Shown: positions 46,129 through 55,273 of the stretch, piece by piece
Layout of the letters: each line of letters starts with the position of its first letter
How positions within the stretch are numbered: the stretch's first letter is position 1
Source: Roseburia porci
GTDB taxonomy: Bacteria; Bacillota; Clostridia; Lachnospirales; Lachnospiraceae
Reading direction: 5' to 3'
DNA length: 64,000 bases
NCBI RefSeq assembly: GCF_009695765.1
Contig: NZ_VUNI01000003.1
Span: forward strand, 62,001-126,000
Program-made: the position numbers and the translations under genes
Notes under the pieces: model-generated
Seen by the model: only the letters and a program-made list of their open reading frames with translations
Told to the model about the DNA's origin: nothing
The model's database searches: none

Positions 46129-47659
46129 CTATGACTGGAAGTTCAAACCAGAATTTCGATCCGGCAGAGAGAATACTCTCCACTCCATATTCTGCATGAT
46201 GAAGTTCCAATATGTTTTTCACAATAGATAACCCAAGTCCGGTTCCCATAACCGCACGTTTATGTGTTTTATCTACTTTATAATACCGGTCCCATACATA
46301 AGGAAGATTCTCTTCCGAAATTCCTTCTCCGGAATCAATCACTTCGATCCGTACAATCTGCTCTCTTACGAGCTGACGCACAAGTACACGTTTATCACTT
46401 CCTGTATAGTTGATTGCATTGTTGATCAGATTGTAAATAACCTGGAAAATTTTGAATTCATCCGCGCAGACATACACCTCTTCCTGATATTCAAAATCGA
46501 TCCGGTAACCATCCTGCTCTTTTAATTTGTTATAGCGCTCCAGGACTTTCTGAATGCGGTCCGTCAGATTGAATTCGGAAAGTTTCATCTCTAAAGCACC
46601 TGCCTGCAGCTTTGATATATCAAGCATATCATTCACAAGATTCGTAAGTCTTTTTGCCTCATCGATAACAACCTGAACATTCTCCGGTGTATTTTCTCCC
46701 GGAAGATCACGCATGACCTCAGAATATGCAATAATCATCGTAAGTGGTGTTCTCAGATCATGTGATACATTTGCAATCAGTTCTTTTTGCAGTTTTTCGT
46801 TTTTTCCCAGATCGGTGGCCGCCTGGTTTAATGTTTCTGAGAGTTCTGCAATCTCCCGGTAATCCTTTCCGTCAAAGGACACATTGAAATCCCCTTTTGC
46901 CAGCTTTTTGGCAGCATTGTTGACACGTATCATAGACCTGGAAACTTTTTTGGAAATCACAAGCGCAATCAGAAGTGACAGGATGATCATGACAACCGTG
47001 ATCCAGATCATCTGGATTCTTAAAGTATCCACGGTCGCACTTACCGGTGTCAGTACAGTATTAACCATAAGAACACATGCGGTATTATCACTGGTTAAAA
47101 CATCAACATAAATGATACTTTCCGCCATATCCTGTCCGTAATTCTGGACAAATCCATCCGCTTCCGGTGGCTGTGGAATAGAACTGTCCGCCTGTGGCGG
47201 CTGCGGAGCAGATACCGCTTCAGTCGATGATTCCGTATCCCCGTTTTGCTTTTCAAACGTTTTATTATGATTGCCTTTGAACTCGATTACCGTACTTCCG
47301 CCATTATCCTGTGCCTCTTTGTAATACCGCAGGAATTCCTCATTTGGGAGCGTTGACATTTTAGTCGTGGCAATATATTCGCAATTATACAGTGCATTTC
47401 CGGAAGTATCCGTTACATAAATTGTAATATTATTTTTGGCAGCCAGCTGGTCAAGCTGTTCTTCTTTCTCCTCTGAATCAGATTCCAGAATGGATATTGC
47501 CTCCTGTTCCACAGAACGCGCGTTATTTTTCGTGATCATTTTGTAAAACGAATCTAAATACACAATCTGAAAAAACCACAAAAGAACCAAAAGACATGCT
47601 GTAAAAAGCAGCAGGTAAAAAAATATTTTCCATTTAATGCTTATCTTCTCGTGCTTCAA
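46112..47659 (-). CDS. Two-component sensor histidine kinase
   Basis: The 515-aa protein has membrane helices at about 12-32 and 212-232 enclosing an extracytoplasmic sensor with a Pro/Gln-rich stretch (SAPQPPQADSSIPQPPEADG). A HAMP domain, the H-box (NVSHDLRTPLTMIIAYSEVM) and the catalytic ATPase domain (NLINNAINYTG, DSGEGISEENLP, GTGLGLSIVKNIL) follow. The start overlaps the end of the response-regulator gene by 26 bases, so they are co-translated. The class resembles PhoR/ResE-type sensors; the signal is unknown, perhaps envelope-related given the sensor's position. Confidence 0.92.
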   Translation of the reverse strand: MKHEKISIKWKIFFYLLLFTACLLVLLWFFQIVYLDSFYKMITKNNARSVEQEAISILESDSEEKEEQLDQLAAKNNITIYVTDTSGNALYNCEYIATTKMSTLPNEEFLRYYKEAQDNGGSTVIEFKGNHNKTFEKQNGDTESSTEAVSAPQPPQADSSIPQPPEADGFVQNYGQDMAESIIYVDVLTSDNTACVLMVNTVLTPVSATVDTLRIQMIWITVVMIILSLLIALVISKKVSRSMIRVNNAAKKLAKGDFNVSFDGKDYREIAELSETLNQAATDLGKNEKLQKELIANVSHDLRTPLTMIIAYSEVMRDLPGENTPENVQVVIDEAKRLTNLVNDMLDISKLQAGALEMKLSEFNLTDRIQKVLERYNKLKEQDGYRIDFEYQEEVYVCADEFKIFQVIYNLINNAINYTGSDKRVLVRQLVREQIVRIEVIDSGEGISEENLPYVWDRYYKVDKTHKRAVMGTGLGLSIVKNILELHHAEYGVESILSAGSKFWFELPVIEKEEI

Positions 47660-48323
47660 ATCGATATCCTACCCCTCTGAGTGTAATTAAAAATTTGCGA
47701 TATATTCCAAGGCTGTTTCGCAAAAGCTTGATATGGGTATCCAGCGTACGGTCATCTCCGTAATAATCATATCCCCACACTTCTGTGATAAGCCTTTCTC
47801 TTTCTAAGGCGATATTTTTATTTTTTACAAGGTAGAATAAAAGATCATATTCTTTTGGTGACATATTCACACGCTGTCCATCAACCGACACGGTTCTTCC
47901 GGTAAAATCAACTTCAAGTCCCTCTGCCCGGAAAATGTCATGTTCTGTTTCTGAAATTTTATTGGAATTCCTTGAAATCACAACCTTAACCCGCATCATA
48001 AGTTCTTTGGGCGAGAATGGTTTTACAACATAATCATCAATTCCGTTTTCAAATCCGTGAATACGGTCATATTCTTCTCCGCGGGCAGATAACATGATGA
48101 TCGGAATATCCTTGAGTTTCTTGATTTCCCTGCATGCGGAAAATCCATCCAGTTCCGGCATCATAACATCCATAATGATCACATCATAATCATTCTGTCT
48201 GCATAGCGTGATCGCTTCCATTCCATCTTTTGCCTCAAACACTTCATACCCTTCAAACTCTCCATATTTCCGGATAATCTGTCTGATTTTTTCTTCATCA
48301 TCTACAACTAATATTTTTTCCAT
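47634..48323 (-). CDS. OmpR/PhoB-family response regulator
   Basis: ATG 48323 (MEKILVVDDEEKI) follows GGAG by eight bases. The 229-aa protein has a receiver with Asp-Asp at 8-9, the phosphoacceptor in IIMDVMMPELDG and KPF near residue 101, then an OmpR winged helix (INMSPKEYDLLFYLVKN, VWGYDYYGDDRTLDTHI, TLRGVGYRFE). It works with the kinase encoded by the overlapping gene. Confidence 0.93.
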   Translation of the reverse strand: MEKILVVDDEEKIRQIIRKYGEFEGYEVFEAKDGMEAITLCRQNDYDVIIMDVMMPELDGFSACREIKKLKDIPIIMLSARGEEYDRIHGFENGIDDYVVKPFSPKELMMRVKVVISRNSNKISETEHDIFRAEGLEVDFTGRTVSVDGQRVNMSPKEYDLLFYLVKNKNIALERERLITEVWGYDYYGDDRTLDTHIKLLRNSLGIYRKFLITLRGVGYRFEAREDKH

Positions 48324-48517
48324 AAGACACACTCCTGATTGTAATTATCCATAGAATAGACCTGCTATGTGATCAACAGGTGAATTTAAACTGAAGATTT
48401 TACTAAGTTTATTATAAACGCAGATCCAACAGCTTTAAAGCATTGATAATTATAGATATTTAGTGTAAAATAATGGTATCTATTTAATGAAAACGAATGC
48501 GGAAAGAGGTTATATCT

Positions 48518-48895
48518 ATGAGGATCGAGGATGTAAGTATTTTAGTTTGTGATGATTCCATATTAGCAAGGAAGCAGTTAAAAGATGTGATTTCAACCCT
48601 TGGAACACCAACCTTTTATGAGGCTGCTGATGGTGTTGACGCCGTCAAAAAATACAAAGAATTCAAACCGGATATCGTATTTATGGATATCGTTATGCCA
48701 AAGCAGGACGGTATTGAGACGGTACAGAATATTATGAACTTTGATCCGGATGCTGAGATTATCATTGTCTCCTCCATCGGTACAATGACACAGTTAAAAG
48801 CAGCGATCGAATTAGGAGCCAAAGATTTTATCCAGAAACCATTAAACGAGAATCAGGTCATTACCCTGATGGACAAATATTTAGAAGGGAGATAA
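48518..48895 (+). CDS. Stand-alone CheY-like receiver
   Basis: ATG 48518 (MRIEDVSILVCDDS) follows AAAGAGG. The 125-aa protein has only a receiver domain: acidic pair at 12-13, phosphoacceptor Asp57 in FMDIVMPKQDG, SS at 85-86 and Lys107 in QKP. It has no output domain. The next gene, six bases later, encodes a protein with a CheX-like phosphatase domain, so the pair forms a small signalling unit. No other chemotaxis or flagellar gene is in the window. Confidence 0.9.
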   Translation: MRIEDVSILVCDDSILARKQLKDVISTLGTPTFYEAADGVDAVKKYKEFKPDIVFMDIVMPKQDGIETVQNIMNFDPDAEIIIVSSIGTMTQLKAAIELGAKDFIQKPLNENQVITLMDKYLEGR

Positions 48896-48901
48896 TAGAA
48901 T

Positions 48902-49789
48902 ATGTACACACAGTTTTTCGGAAATTATCTGCTTTCTAATGGATATATCACAAAAGAGCAGTTATTTACGGCAATGAAAAAACAGCTTAAATCCCATATG
49001 AAGCTTGGTACGCTTGCAATACATGCCGGATATATGACAGCTTCTGAGGTTGACCGTATTGTTATTCTTCAGACTCACGAAGATAAAAAATTTGGGGAAC
49101 TCGCAATTGAAGAGGGATATCTGACACAGGAACAGGTCATCGAGCTGCTTGAATCCCAGACTCCGGATTTCCTGTTACTTGGACAGGCTCTCTGTGATGA
49201 CGGTGTTTTAAGCAATACTGACCTTGAGAATATCATTGCAGATTATCGTTCACAGAATGAACTCTATGAATTGGATTTTTCCGATTCCATGCAGCAGAAT
49301 ATCCAGAATTTATTTGATCATTTTCTGGTTATCGCTGAAAAACCGATCAATGAATCCGGTAAAATGTACATGGAACTTTTATTTAACAATCTGATTCGTT
49401 TTATTGGAGAGGATTTTACTCCGCTTACAATTTCAGAGTGTAAAGAATTTCCTACCAAACACTGCACCTATCAGAAATTAACCGGTGATGACGGTTCATT
49501 TATTGCATATCTTGACATGGATGAGGAAACTGCGATTCATTTTGCCTCCAGATACGCAGGAGAACAATTTACCGAATTTGATGAATATGTAGAAGCTTCC
49601 ATGGATGATTTTCTGAATCTCCATAACGGACTTTTCGCAGTAAATATGTCAAATGATAATTCACAGGAACTGGAATTAAATGCTCTGGAACATTCCGTTG
49701 ACTCCATTCTTACGTTTGAGCATACGGCATATGAATTCCCGGTGCTTTTCCCATTCGGAACTATTTACATGATCGTTCAGTTTTTATAA
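48902..49789 (+). CDS. MshEN-like repeats fused to a CheX-like domain
   Basis: The 295-aa protein is organised in two parts. Residues 5-115 contain four short repeats of the form (F/L)G-x2-L-x3-G-(Y/V)-(I/M/L)-T-x3-(L/V): FGNYLLSNGYITKEQL, LGTLAIHAGYMTASEV, FGELAIEEGYLTQEQV and LGQALCDDGVLSNTDL. These match the GspE/MshEN N-terminal motif known to bind c-di-GMP in MshE. Residues about 130-295 resemble CheX/CheC (EASMDDFLNLHNGLFAVN), a fold that dephosphorylates CheY-P. The preceding gene is a lone receiver, its likely partner. So c-di-GMP may regulate receiver dephosphorylation; this is inference. Confidence 0.7.
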   Translation: MYTQFFGNYLLSNGYITKEQLFTAMKKQLKSHMKLGTLAIHAGYMTASEVDRIVILQTHEDKKFGELAIEEGYLTQEQVIELLESQTPDFLLLGQALCDDGVLSNTDLENIIADYRSQNELYELDFSDSMQQNIQNLFDHFLVIAEKPINESGKMYMELLFNNLIRFIGEDFTPLTISECKEFPTKHCTYQKLTGDDGSFIAYLDMDEETAIHFASRYAGEQFTEFDEYVEASMDDFLNLHNGLFAVNMSNDNSQELELNALEHSVDSILTFEHTAYEFPVLFPFGTIYMIVQFL

Positions 49790-49800
49790 TATCCCAATTA

Positions 49801-49840
49801 AAAACTTCCATTCAGCATTGATTCTGAATGGAAGTTTTTT
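49801..49840. terminator. Bidirectional terminator between the CheX-like gene and thrC
   Basis: AAAACTTCCATTCAG / CTGAATGGAAGTTTTTT: perfect stem with A and T flanks for convergent genes. Confidence 0.85.
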
Positions 49841-49849
49841 GGTTCATAA

Positions 49850-51340
49850 TTATTTTTTTAAGAAACGTCTTACAACATCTGGCATCTCATCTACATCACA
49901 CACGGTATCATAAAGCACTTCTGCACTTCGGATTTCTTCGATTGCCTGTGGAACTTTTACATTTCCAAGCTTACTTAATTCATCGACAAGTTCAAAATCT
50001 GTCATACTGTCATATTTGTGATCAATGGCATCCATAACACTTCTTGTGAATTTAAACGGACTTGCAGTTGATGCGATTACCGTCTTCGTATCAACATCGT
50101 TGGTATCTTTCTTATATTTCTCATATACACCAGCTGCAACAGCGGTATGGGTATCAATGATGTATCCGGTATCTTCAAATAATTTTTTGATTACAGAAGC
50201 TGTTTCTTCCTCGCTTGTATAATTGCCATAGAAATCAGCCAGCTGTGTTCTCATCTCATCGGTAATCTCATACTTTCCTGAAGTTGTAAGATCTTTCATA
50301 AATTCAGCATTCTTTTTCGCATCATTGCCTGCAATACGATAAATCAGTCTCTCCAGATTTGATGAAATCAGAATATCCATAGATGGAGAACTTGTTAACA
50401 TAAATTCACGGTTCTTATCATAGGTTCCAGTTGAGAAGAAATCATATAACACTTTGTTCTCGTTGGAAGCACAGATCAGTTTTCCGATTGGAAGTCCCAT
50501 ATTCTTTGCATAAAAAGCAGCAAGGATATTTCCAAAGTTACCAGTTGGAACAACTACATTGATCTTCTCATCCTTTGCAATTGCACCGTTTGCATATAAT
50601 CTGCTGTATGCATAAACATAATATACGATCTGAGGAACAAGACGACCGATATTGATTGAGTTTGCAGATGAGAACTGATATCCTTCTTTGTCCATCTCCT
50701 CTGCCATGGCTTTGTCATTAAACATCTGTTTTACACCGGTCTGAGCCTGATCAAAATTGCCATTGATTCCTACAACAAAGGTATTGGCACCTTTCTGTGT
50801 AACCATCTGTTTTTCCTGGATCGGGCTGACACCATGCTTTGGATAAAATACGATGATCTTTGTTCCCTCTACATCTGCAAATCCTGCAAGTGCAGCTTTT
50901 CCAGTATCTCCGGAAGTGGCTGTAAGAATAACAATATCATTCTTTACGTTGTTTTTTCTGGCTGAAGTAATCAGCAGATGAGGTAAGATGGATAATGCCA
51001 TATCTTTAAAAGCAATTGTCGGGCCATGGAATAATTCCAGATAATATGCACCGTCTGCCTGCACTAAAGGAGCAATCTCTTCTGTGTCAAATTTGCTGTC
51101 ATATGCTTTGTTGATACAGTTTTTCAATTCTTCTTCTGTAAAATCTGTAAGGAACTGCTTCATTACCGCATATGCAGTCTCCTGATAGGACATCTTTGCC
51201 AGCTCATCAATTGTAACATCCAGTGCCGGTATGCTTTCTGGGACAAATAATCCGCCATCGTCTGCAAGTCCCTTTAAAATTGCCTGAGAAGCAGTGAATT
51301 TTTTGTCACCATTTCTAGTACTTGAATACATTAAACCCAT
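49850..51340 (-). CDS. thrC: Threonine synthase
   Basis: The 496-aa PLP enzyme makes threonine from O-phosphohomoserine. It belongs to the longer type: an N-terminal domain with STRNGDKKFTASQAILKGL, then FHGPTIAFKDMALSILPHLL with the PLP lysine, and ATSGDTGKAALAGF binding PLP phosphate. No hom or thrB gene is adjacent. A sigma-A promoter (51387-51416) precedes it. Confidence 0.95.
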   Translation of the reverse strand: MGLMYSSTRNGDKKFTASQAILKGLADDGGLFVPESIPALDVTIDELAKMSYQETAYAVMKQFLTDFTEEELKNCINKAYDSKFDTEEIAPLVQADGAYYLELFHGPTIAFKDMALSILPHLLITSARKNNVKNDIVILTATSGDTGKAALAGFADVEGTKIIVFYPKHGVSPIQEKQMVTQKGANTFVVGINGNFDQAQTGVKQMFNDKAMAEEMDKEGYQFSSANSINIGRLVPQIVYYVYAYSRLYANGAIAKDEKINVVVPTGNFGNILAAFYAKNMGLPIGKLICASNENKVLYDFFSTGTYDKNREFMLTSSPSMDILISSNLERLIYRIAGNDAKKNAEFMKDLTTSGKYEITDEMRTQLADFYGNYTSEEETASVIKKLFEDTGYIIDTHTAVAAGVYEKYKKDTNDVDTKTVIASTASPFKFTRSVMDAIDHKYDSMTDFELVDELSKLGNVKVPQAIEEIRSAEVLYDTVCDVDEMPDVVRRFLKK

Positions 51341-51386
51341 TTTTCTTACCTCTTTTTCTTAAATTAATAAACATACATTAATGTCC

Positions 51387-51416
51387 ATTATAATGGAACA
51401 GTTATAAAAATGTCAA
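51387..51416 (-). promoter_or_regulatory. Sigma-A promoter of thrC
   Basis: TTGACA (51411-51416), 18 bases, TATAAT (51387-51392). The -10 is embedded in the palindrome CCATTATAATGG (51386-51397), which could bind a repressor. Confidence 0.65.
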
Positions 51417-51423
51417 CCCATTA

Positions 51424-51437
51424 CGGACAAGTGTCCG
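51424..51437. promoter_or_regulatory. Palindrome between thrC and the AP2-domain gene
   Basis: CGGACA-AG-TGTCCG sits just upstream of the thrC -35 and about 100 bases before the divergent AP2-domain gene. It is GC-rich in an AT-rich gap, so it stands out as a possible operator. Confidence 0.4.
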
Positions 51438-51539
51438 CGAATCACATCACTTGTTTTTATATATCACATTTTATAATTGAAAGGAACATTTAGATAGGAT
51501 AAAATAGTCATAAAGAACTACAGTTAAAAAGGAGTCCTT

Positions 51540-52340
51540 ATGTTACCAGGAGTTTATGAAGCATATAAAAAAGATCATTCTTTATATTACCGTTCCAGTA
51601 TCACCTGCCGTGGAAAACACATCAGCCTCGGAAGCTATGAAACAGAAGCCGATGCCAGTCAGGCATACCAGACTGCATGCGAGATACTGGACCATCCGGA
51701 TGTTTCTCTCGAGGAGCTGATTCATAAACCATCGCTTCTCTCCTTTGAAAAAATAGTAACCTTAACCAATTACAGAGATAATCGATTATACATCGGGAAT
51801 CCAATCTATCTAAAGAAAGGATATTTTATTTATTATCTTTCCCAGACCGAAGAACTCAAATTTGATATTGATGATCTGTTCTATTATACAGAGCATAAAA
51901 TTCTCCGCCGTCAGGGGCATCTTTATGTCAATGACTATGGTATGCAGATCACTCTGCTCAGCCGTTACGGAATCAAGGCGCATGCCGTTGCAGGAAGAGA
52001 CTATTCCTTTATAAACGGAGACCCCTTTGATTTCCGATATGCAAATATAGAGGTGATCAATCCTTATTACGGTGTTTGCCGCACACAGCATAGTGGAACG
52101 ACCCGTTATGCAGCCAAAATCCATATCAACGGAAATATTTCTCTTGGATACTTCTCAAGTGCAGAAAAAGCTGCCATCGCTTATAACAAGGCTGTGGATC
52201 TGGCCCGCAGACACGGGATTAACCGCAACTATCCAGAGAATTACATTGAATCCCTTTCCGCAAGTGAATATGCAGATATTTACACCCGTATCAGACTTTC
52301 ATCGAATTATTATCATTACTTAAAAAGACTTCCGGATTAA
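51540..52340 (+). CDS. AP2-type DNA-binding protein with degenerate HNH segment
   Basis: The 266-aa protein has an AP2-like domain at each end: residues about 3-50 (YYRSSITCRGKHISLGSYET, EADASQAYQTACEI) and about 176-232 (YGVCRTQHSGTTRYAAKIHI, LGYFSSAEKAAIAYNKAVD). Between them, residues about 118-173 resemble the HNH module of AP2-HNH homing endonucleases: the FINGDPFDFRYANIEVI segment parallels the usual DHINGD-x-LDNRRxNLRV. The catalytic His (DH is replaced by SF) and the Asn of LDN (now FDF) are missing, so nuclease activity is unlikely. It may act as a DNA-binding regulator; the adjacent thrC and leuCD are possible targets. AGGAG precedes the start. Confidence 0.7.
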   Translation: MLPGVYEAYKKDHSLYYRSSITCRGKHISLGSYETEADASQAYQTACEILDHPDVSLEELIHKPSLLSFEKIVTLTNYRDNRLYIGNPIYLKKGYFIYYLSQTEELKFDIDDLFYYTEHKILRRQGHLYVNDYGMQITLLSRYGIKAHAVAGRDYSFINGDPFDFRYANIEVINPYYGVCRTQHSGTTRYAAKIHINGNISLGYFSSAEKAAIAYNKAVDLARRHGINRNYPENYIESLSASEYADIYTRIRLSSNYYHYLKRLPD

Positions 52341-52354
52341 CGGAAGTCTTTTTT
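52322..52354. terminator. Terminator between the AP2-domain gene and leuD
   Basis: AAAAAGACTTCCG-GATTAA-CGGAAGTCTTTTTT, usable by both convergent genes. Confidence 0.85.
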
Positions 52355-52372
52355 ATCCTCGTTCCGGGTATA

Positions 52373-52861
52373 CTACTTCTGATTAATATAATTAACCAGA
52401 CCCTCGCAATCAATTATTTTCTGCATGAAAGGTGGAAATGCCTGTCCCTGATAAGACTTTCCGGTTGTCACATCGGTAATCACACCGGAATCAAAATCTA
52501 CCTTCACCTCATCTCCTGCCTGGATTGCAACCGCTGCTTCCGGGCATTCGATAATTGGCAATCCGATATTGATTGCGTTCCGATAAAAAATACGGGCAAA
52601 AGTCTCAGCAATTACACAGCTGACCCCTGCAGCTTTAATCGAAATCGGTGCATGTTCACGGGAAGAACCACATCCGAAGTTCTTATTTGCAACGATAATA
52701 TCTCCAGGTTTTACCTTATTTACGAAATCTTTATCAATATCTTCCATACAATGAGTGGCAAGTTCCTTTGGATCTGATGAGTTCAGATATCTTGCCGGAA
52801 TAATAACATCCGTATCAATGTTATCTCCAAATTTAAAAACATGACCACATGCTGCTTTCAT
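52373..52861 (-). CDS. leuD: 3-isopropylmalate dehydratase small subunit
   Basis: The 162-aa subunit has the swivel-domain motifs [18 protein letters not shown] and [16 protein letters not shown]. It pairs with LeuC and isomerises 2- to 3-isopropylmalate in leucine synthesis. It is 15 bases after leuC. The HacB/LeuD family also includes homoaconitase subunits, but the ilv genes nearby favour leucine. Confidence 0.92.
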   Translation of the reverse strand: MKAACGHVFKFGDNIDTDVIIPARYLNSSDPKELATHCMEDIDKDFVNKVKPGDIIVANKNFGCGSSREHAPISIKAAGVSCVIAETFARIFYRNAINIGLPIIECPEAAVAIQAGDEVKVDFDSGVITDVTTGKSYQGQAFPPFMQKIIDCEGLVNYINQK

Positions 52862-52876
52862 TCTACTTCCTCCAAT

Positions 52877-54139
52877 CTACATTACCTCTTCCGGTCCTGA
52901 GATCTTACCTGTAATTGCGCTGGCGGCAGCAACTGCCGGGCTTGCAAGATATACCTCAGAATCAACATGTCCCATACGTCCCACAAAGTTACGGTTGGTT
53001 GTAGATACACAACGCTCTCCTTCTGCAAGAACGCCCATATATCCGCCAAGACATGGTCCACAGGTCGGAGTACTTACAATTGCTCCTGCCTCAATAAATG
53101 TACGAAGCAACCCTTCTTCCATTGCCTGAAGATAGATTTTCTGTGTTGCCGGAATAACGATTACACGAAGACCTTTCTTAACCTTTTTGCCTTCTAATAC
53201 CTTTGCTGCAATTCTGAGATCATCCATACGTCCGTTTGTGCAGGAACCAATCACAACCTGATCGATGGCTACATCACCGACTTCGTCAATCGTTCTTGTA
53301 TTTTCCGGAAGATGAGGGAATGATACAGTTGGTTTTAAAGTGCTAAGATCAATTGTGTATGTTGCATCGTATTCAGCATCTTCATCTGCTTCATATTCTA
53401 CAAACGGTCTCTTGGAATGCTCTTTCATATATGCTCTTGTAAGGTCATCTACTGGGAAAATACCATTCTTACCGCCTGCCTCAATTGCCATATTCGCAAT
53501 TGTAAGGCGATCATCCATACTCAGATACTGGATTCCATCCCCTGTAAATTCCATAGATTTATAAAGTGCACCATCAACACCGATCATTCCGATAATGTGA
53601 AGAATAATATCCTTACCGCTGATCCATTTTGCTGGTTTTCCGGTCAGGACAAATTTTAATGCAGACGGAACTTTAAACCATGCTTTACCGGTTGCCATTC
53701 CCGCAGCCATATCCGTACTACCAACACCAGTAGAAAATGCACCAAGTGCGCCATAGGTACATGTATGGGAATCAGCTCCGATAATTACATCGCCAGCAAC
53801 AGTAAGACCTTTCTCTGGTAATAGTGCATGTTCAATTCCCATTTCTCCTACATCATAAAAGTTACTAATCTCATTCTTGCAGGCAAATTCGCGAACACAT
53901 TTACAGTGCTGAGCGGATTTAATATCTTTGTTTGGAACAAAATGATCCATTACCAAAGCAATTTTGTCTTTGTGAAATACACCATCCACTTTCATTTTGT
54001 CGATTTCATGTATTGCGACCGGTGATGTAATATCATTTCCAAGGACAAGATCAAGCTCAGCTTCTATTAACTGTCCGGCCTGAACAGATTCCAGACCTGC
54101 ATGAGCTGCAAGGATCTTCTGTGTCATTGTCATTCCCAT
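52877..54139 (-). CDS. leuC: 3-isopropylmalate dehydratase large subunit
   Basis: ATG 54139 follows AGGAGG. The 420-aa aconitase-superfamily protein carries the [4Fe-4S] ligands: one in [10 protein letters not shown] and two in [28 protein letters not shown] is the conserved substrate loop. The length and the separate LeuD subunit mark the two-subunit (HACN/LeuC) type. A divergently transcribed LysR gene lies upstream, typical of a pathway-specific regulator. leuA and leuB are not in the window. Confidence 0.93.
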   Translation of the reverse strand: MGMTMTQKILAAHAGLESVQAGQLIEAELDLVLGNDITSPVAIHEIDKMKVDGVFHKDKIALVMDHFVPNKDIKSAQHCKCVREFACKNEISNFYDVGEMGIEHALLPEKGLTVAGDVIIGADSHTCTYGALGAFSTGVGSTDMAAGMATGKAWFKVPSALKFVLTGKPAKWISGKDIILHIIGMIGVDGALYKSMEFTGDGIQYLSMDDRLTIANMAIEAGGKNGIFPVDDLTRAYMKEHSKRPFVEYEADEDAEYDATYTIDLSTLKPTVSFPHLPENTRTIDEVGDVAIDQVVIGSCTNGRMDDLRIAAKVLEGKKVKKGLRVIVIPATQKIYLQAMEEGLLRTFIEAGAIVSTPTCGPCLGGYMGVLAEGERCVSTTNRNFVGRMGHVDSEVYLASPAVAAASAITGKISGPEEVM

Positions 54140-54256
54140 TACGTGATTCCTCCTATAAAATTACTAATCATTCCAGCTGCATAAAAAATTATGCATCCGC
54201 ATTCTCTGCCGATGCTTTTGAATGTGTGAGTGAAAGCTTATGCAACTATCCTTGTA

Positions 54257-54285
54257 TGAAATTCTAGCATATGCTTTTCTATAAT
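54257..54285 (+). promoter_or_regulatory. LysR gene promoter with internal palindrome
   Basis: TGAAAT (54257-54262), 17 bases, TATAAT (54280-54285). The palindrome AGCATATGCT (54266-54275) sits between -35 and -10, where a LysR-type protein could autorepress and act on divergent leuC. The whole gap 54140-54367 holds this and the leuC leader only. Confidence 0.5.
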
Positions 54286-54367
54286 GAAAATACATAATAA
54301 ATATATTTACCATAACTCAGTTTCATGGTATACTGAATACAGATTGAAAAGAAAGAAGGAGCAAATC

Positions 54368-55273
54368 ATGAATCAGAATCTTTCGTCTTATCGTATTTTT
54401 TATACGGTCGCAAATGCAGGAAACATCTCAAAAGCTGCGAAAGAACTGTATATCAGTCAGCCTGCAATCAGTAAATCCATCCAAAAGCTTGAGGAAAGTC
54501 TTGGCTGCAAACTTTTTTCCCGCAGTTCGCGCGGCGTCGTTTTAACAGAAGAGGGAAATCTGCTCTATGGACATGTCCGAGACGCTTTTGAAACCCTGAC
54601 GCTCGGCGAGGATAAATTAAAACGCTCTATTGAACTTGGTGTTGGTCATCTGCGCATCGGAGTGAGTACAACCCTTTGTAAATACATGCTGCTACCATAT
54701 TTAAAAGAATTTATCAAACGCAATCCTCACATCAGTATTTCCATCAATTGCCAGTCCACCAATGAAACCTTAAAACTTCTGGATGACAATAAAATTGATA
54801 TTGGTCTGATCGGTAAACCTGACAACCTGAAAAATATCCAGTTTTATTATCTGGATAATATCAAAGATATTTTTGTTGCTACCGGAGATTATCTTTCACA
54901 TTTAAGTCAGCGCGGAATCAAAGAGGATGAAATTTTGCAGAACTCTACGCTTATGCTTCTTGATAAGAACAACATGACAAGACAATATATCGATGATTAT
55001 CTACAGGAAAATCAGATTACTGTTGCCGACTCCATCGACATCTCAAATATGGATCTTCTCATCGATTTTGCAAAAATCGGTGTCGGAGTTGCCTGTGTAA
55101 TTAAAAGCTTTGTCAAAAAAGAACTGGAAGATGGAACACTCACCGAAATCCCACTGGGTATACCAATCCATGAACGTGAAGTGGGATTTGCCTACAAAAG
55201 CAATCTGAAACCATCCAAATCATTACAGACATTTATTGATTTTTATGAAAATTATCATCCGGAGGAATCATAA
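54368..55273 (+). CDS. LysR-family transcriptional regulator
   Basis: ATG 54368 (MNQNLSSYRIFYTVANAG) follows AAGGAG; a longer frame to 54284 would remove the promoter. The 301-aa protein has the N-terminal LysR winged helix (KAAKELYISQPAISKSIQKL) and a two-lobed effector domain (HLRIGVSTTLCKYMLLPYLK; GVGVACVIKSF). It is divergent from leuCD and probably controls them and itself. The stop is directly followed by the ATG of the DUF6062 gene, so the two are co-translated. Confidence 0.9.
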   Translation: MNQNLSSYRIFYTVANAGNISKAAKELYISQPAISKSIQKLEESLGCKLFSRSSRGVVLTEEGNLLYGHVRDAFETLTLGEDKLKRSIELGVGHLRIGVSTTLCKYMLLPYLKEFIKRNPHISISINCQSTNETLKLLDDNKIDIGLIGKPDNLKNIQFYYLDNIKDIFVATGDYLSHLSQRGIKEDEILQNSTLMLLDKNNMTRQYIDDYLQENQITVADSIDISNMDLLIDFAKIGVGVACVIKSFVKKELEDGTLTEIPLGIPIHEREVGFAYKSNLKPSKSLQTFIDFYENYHPEES

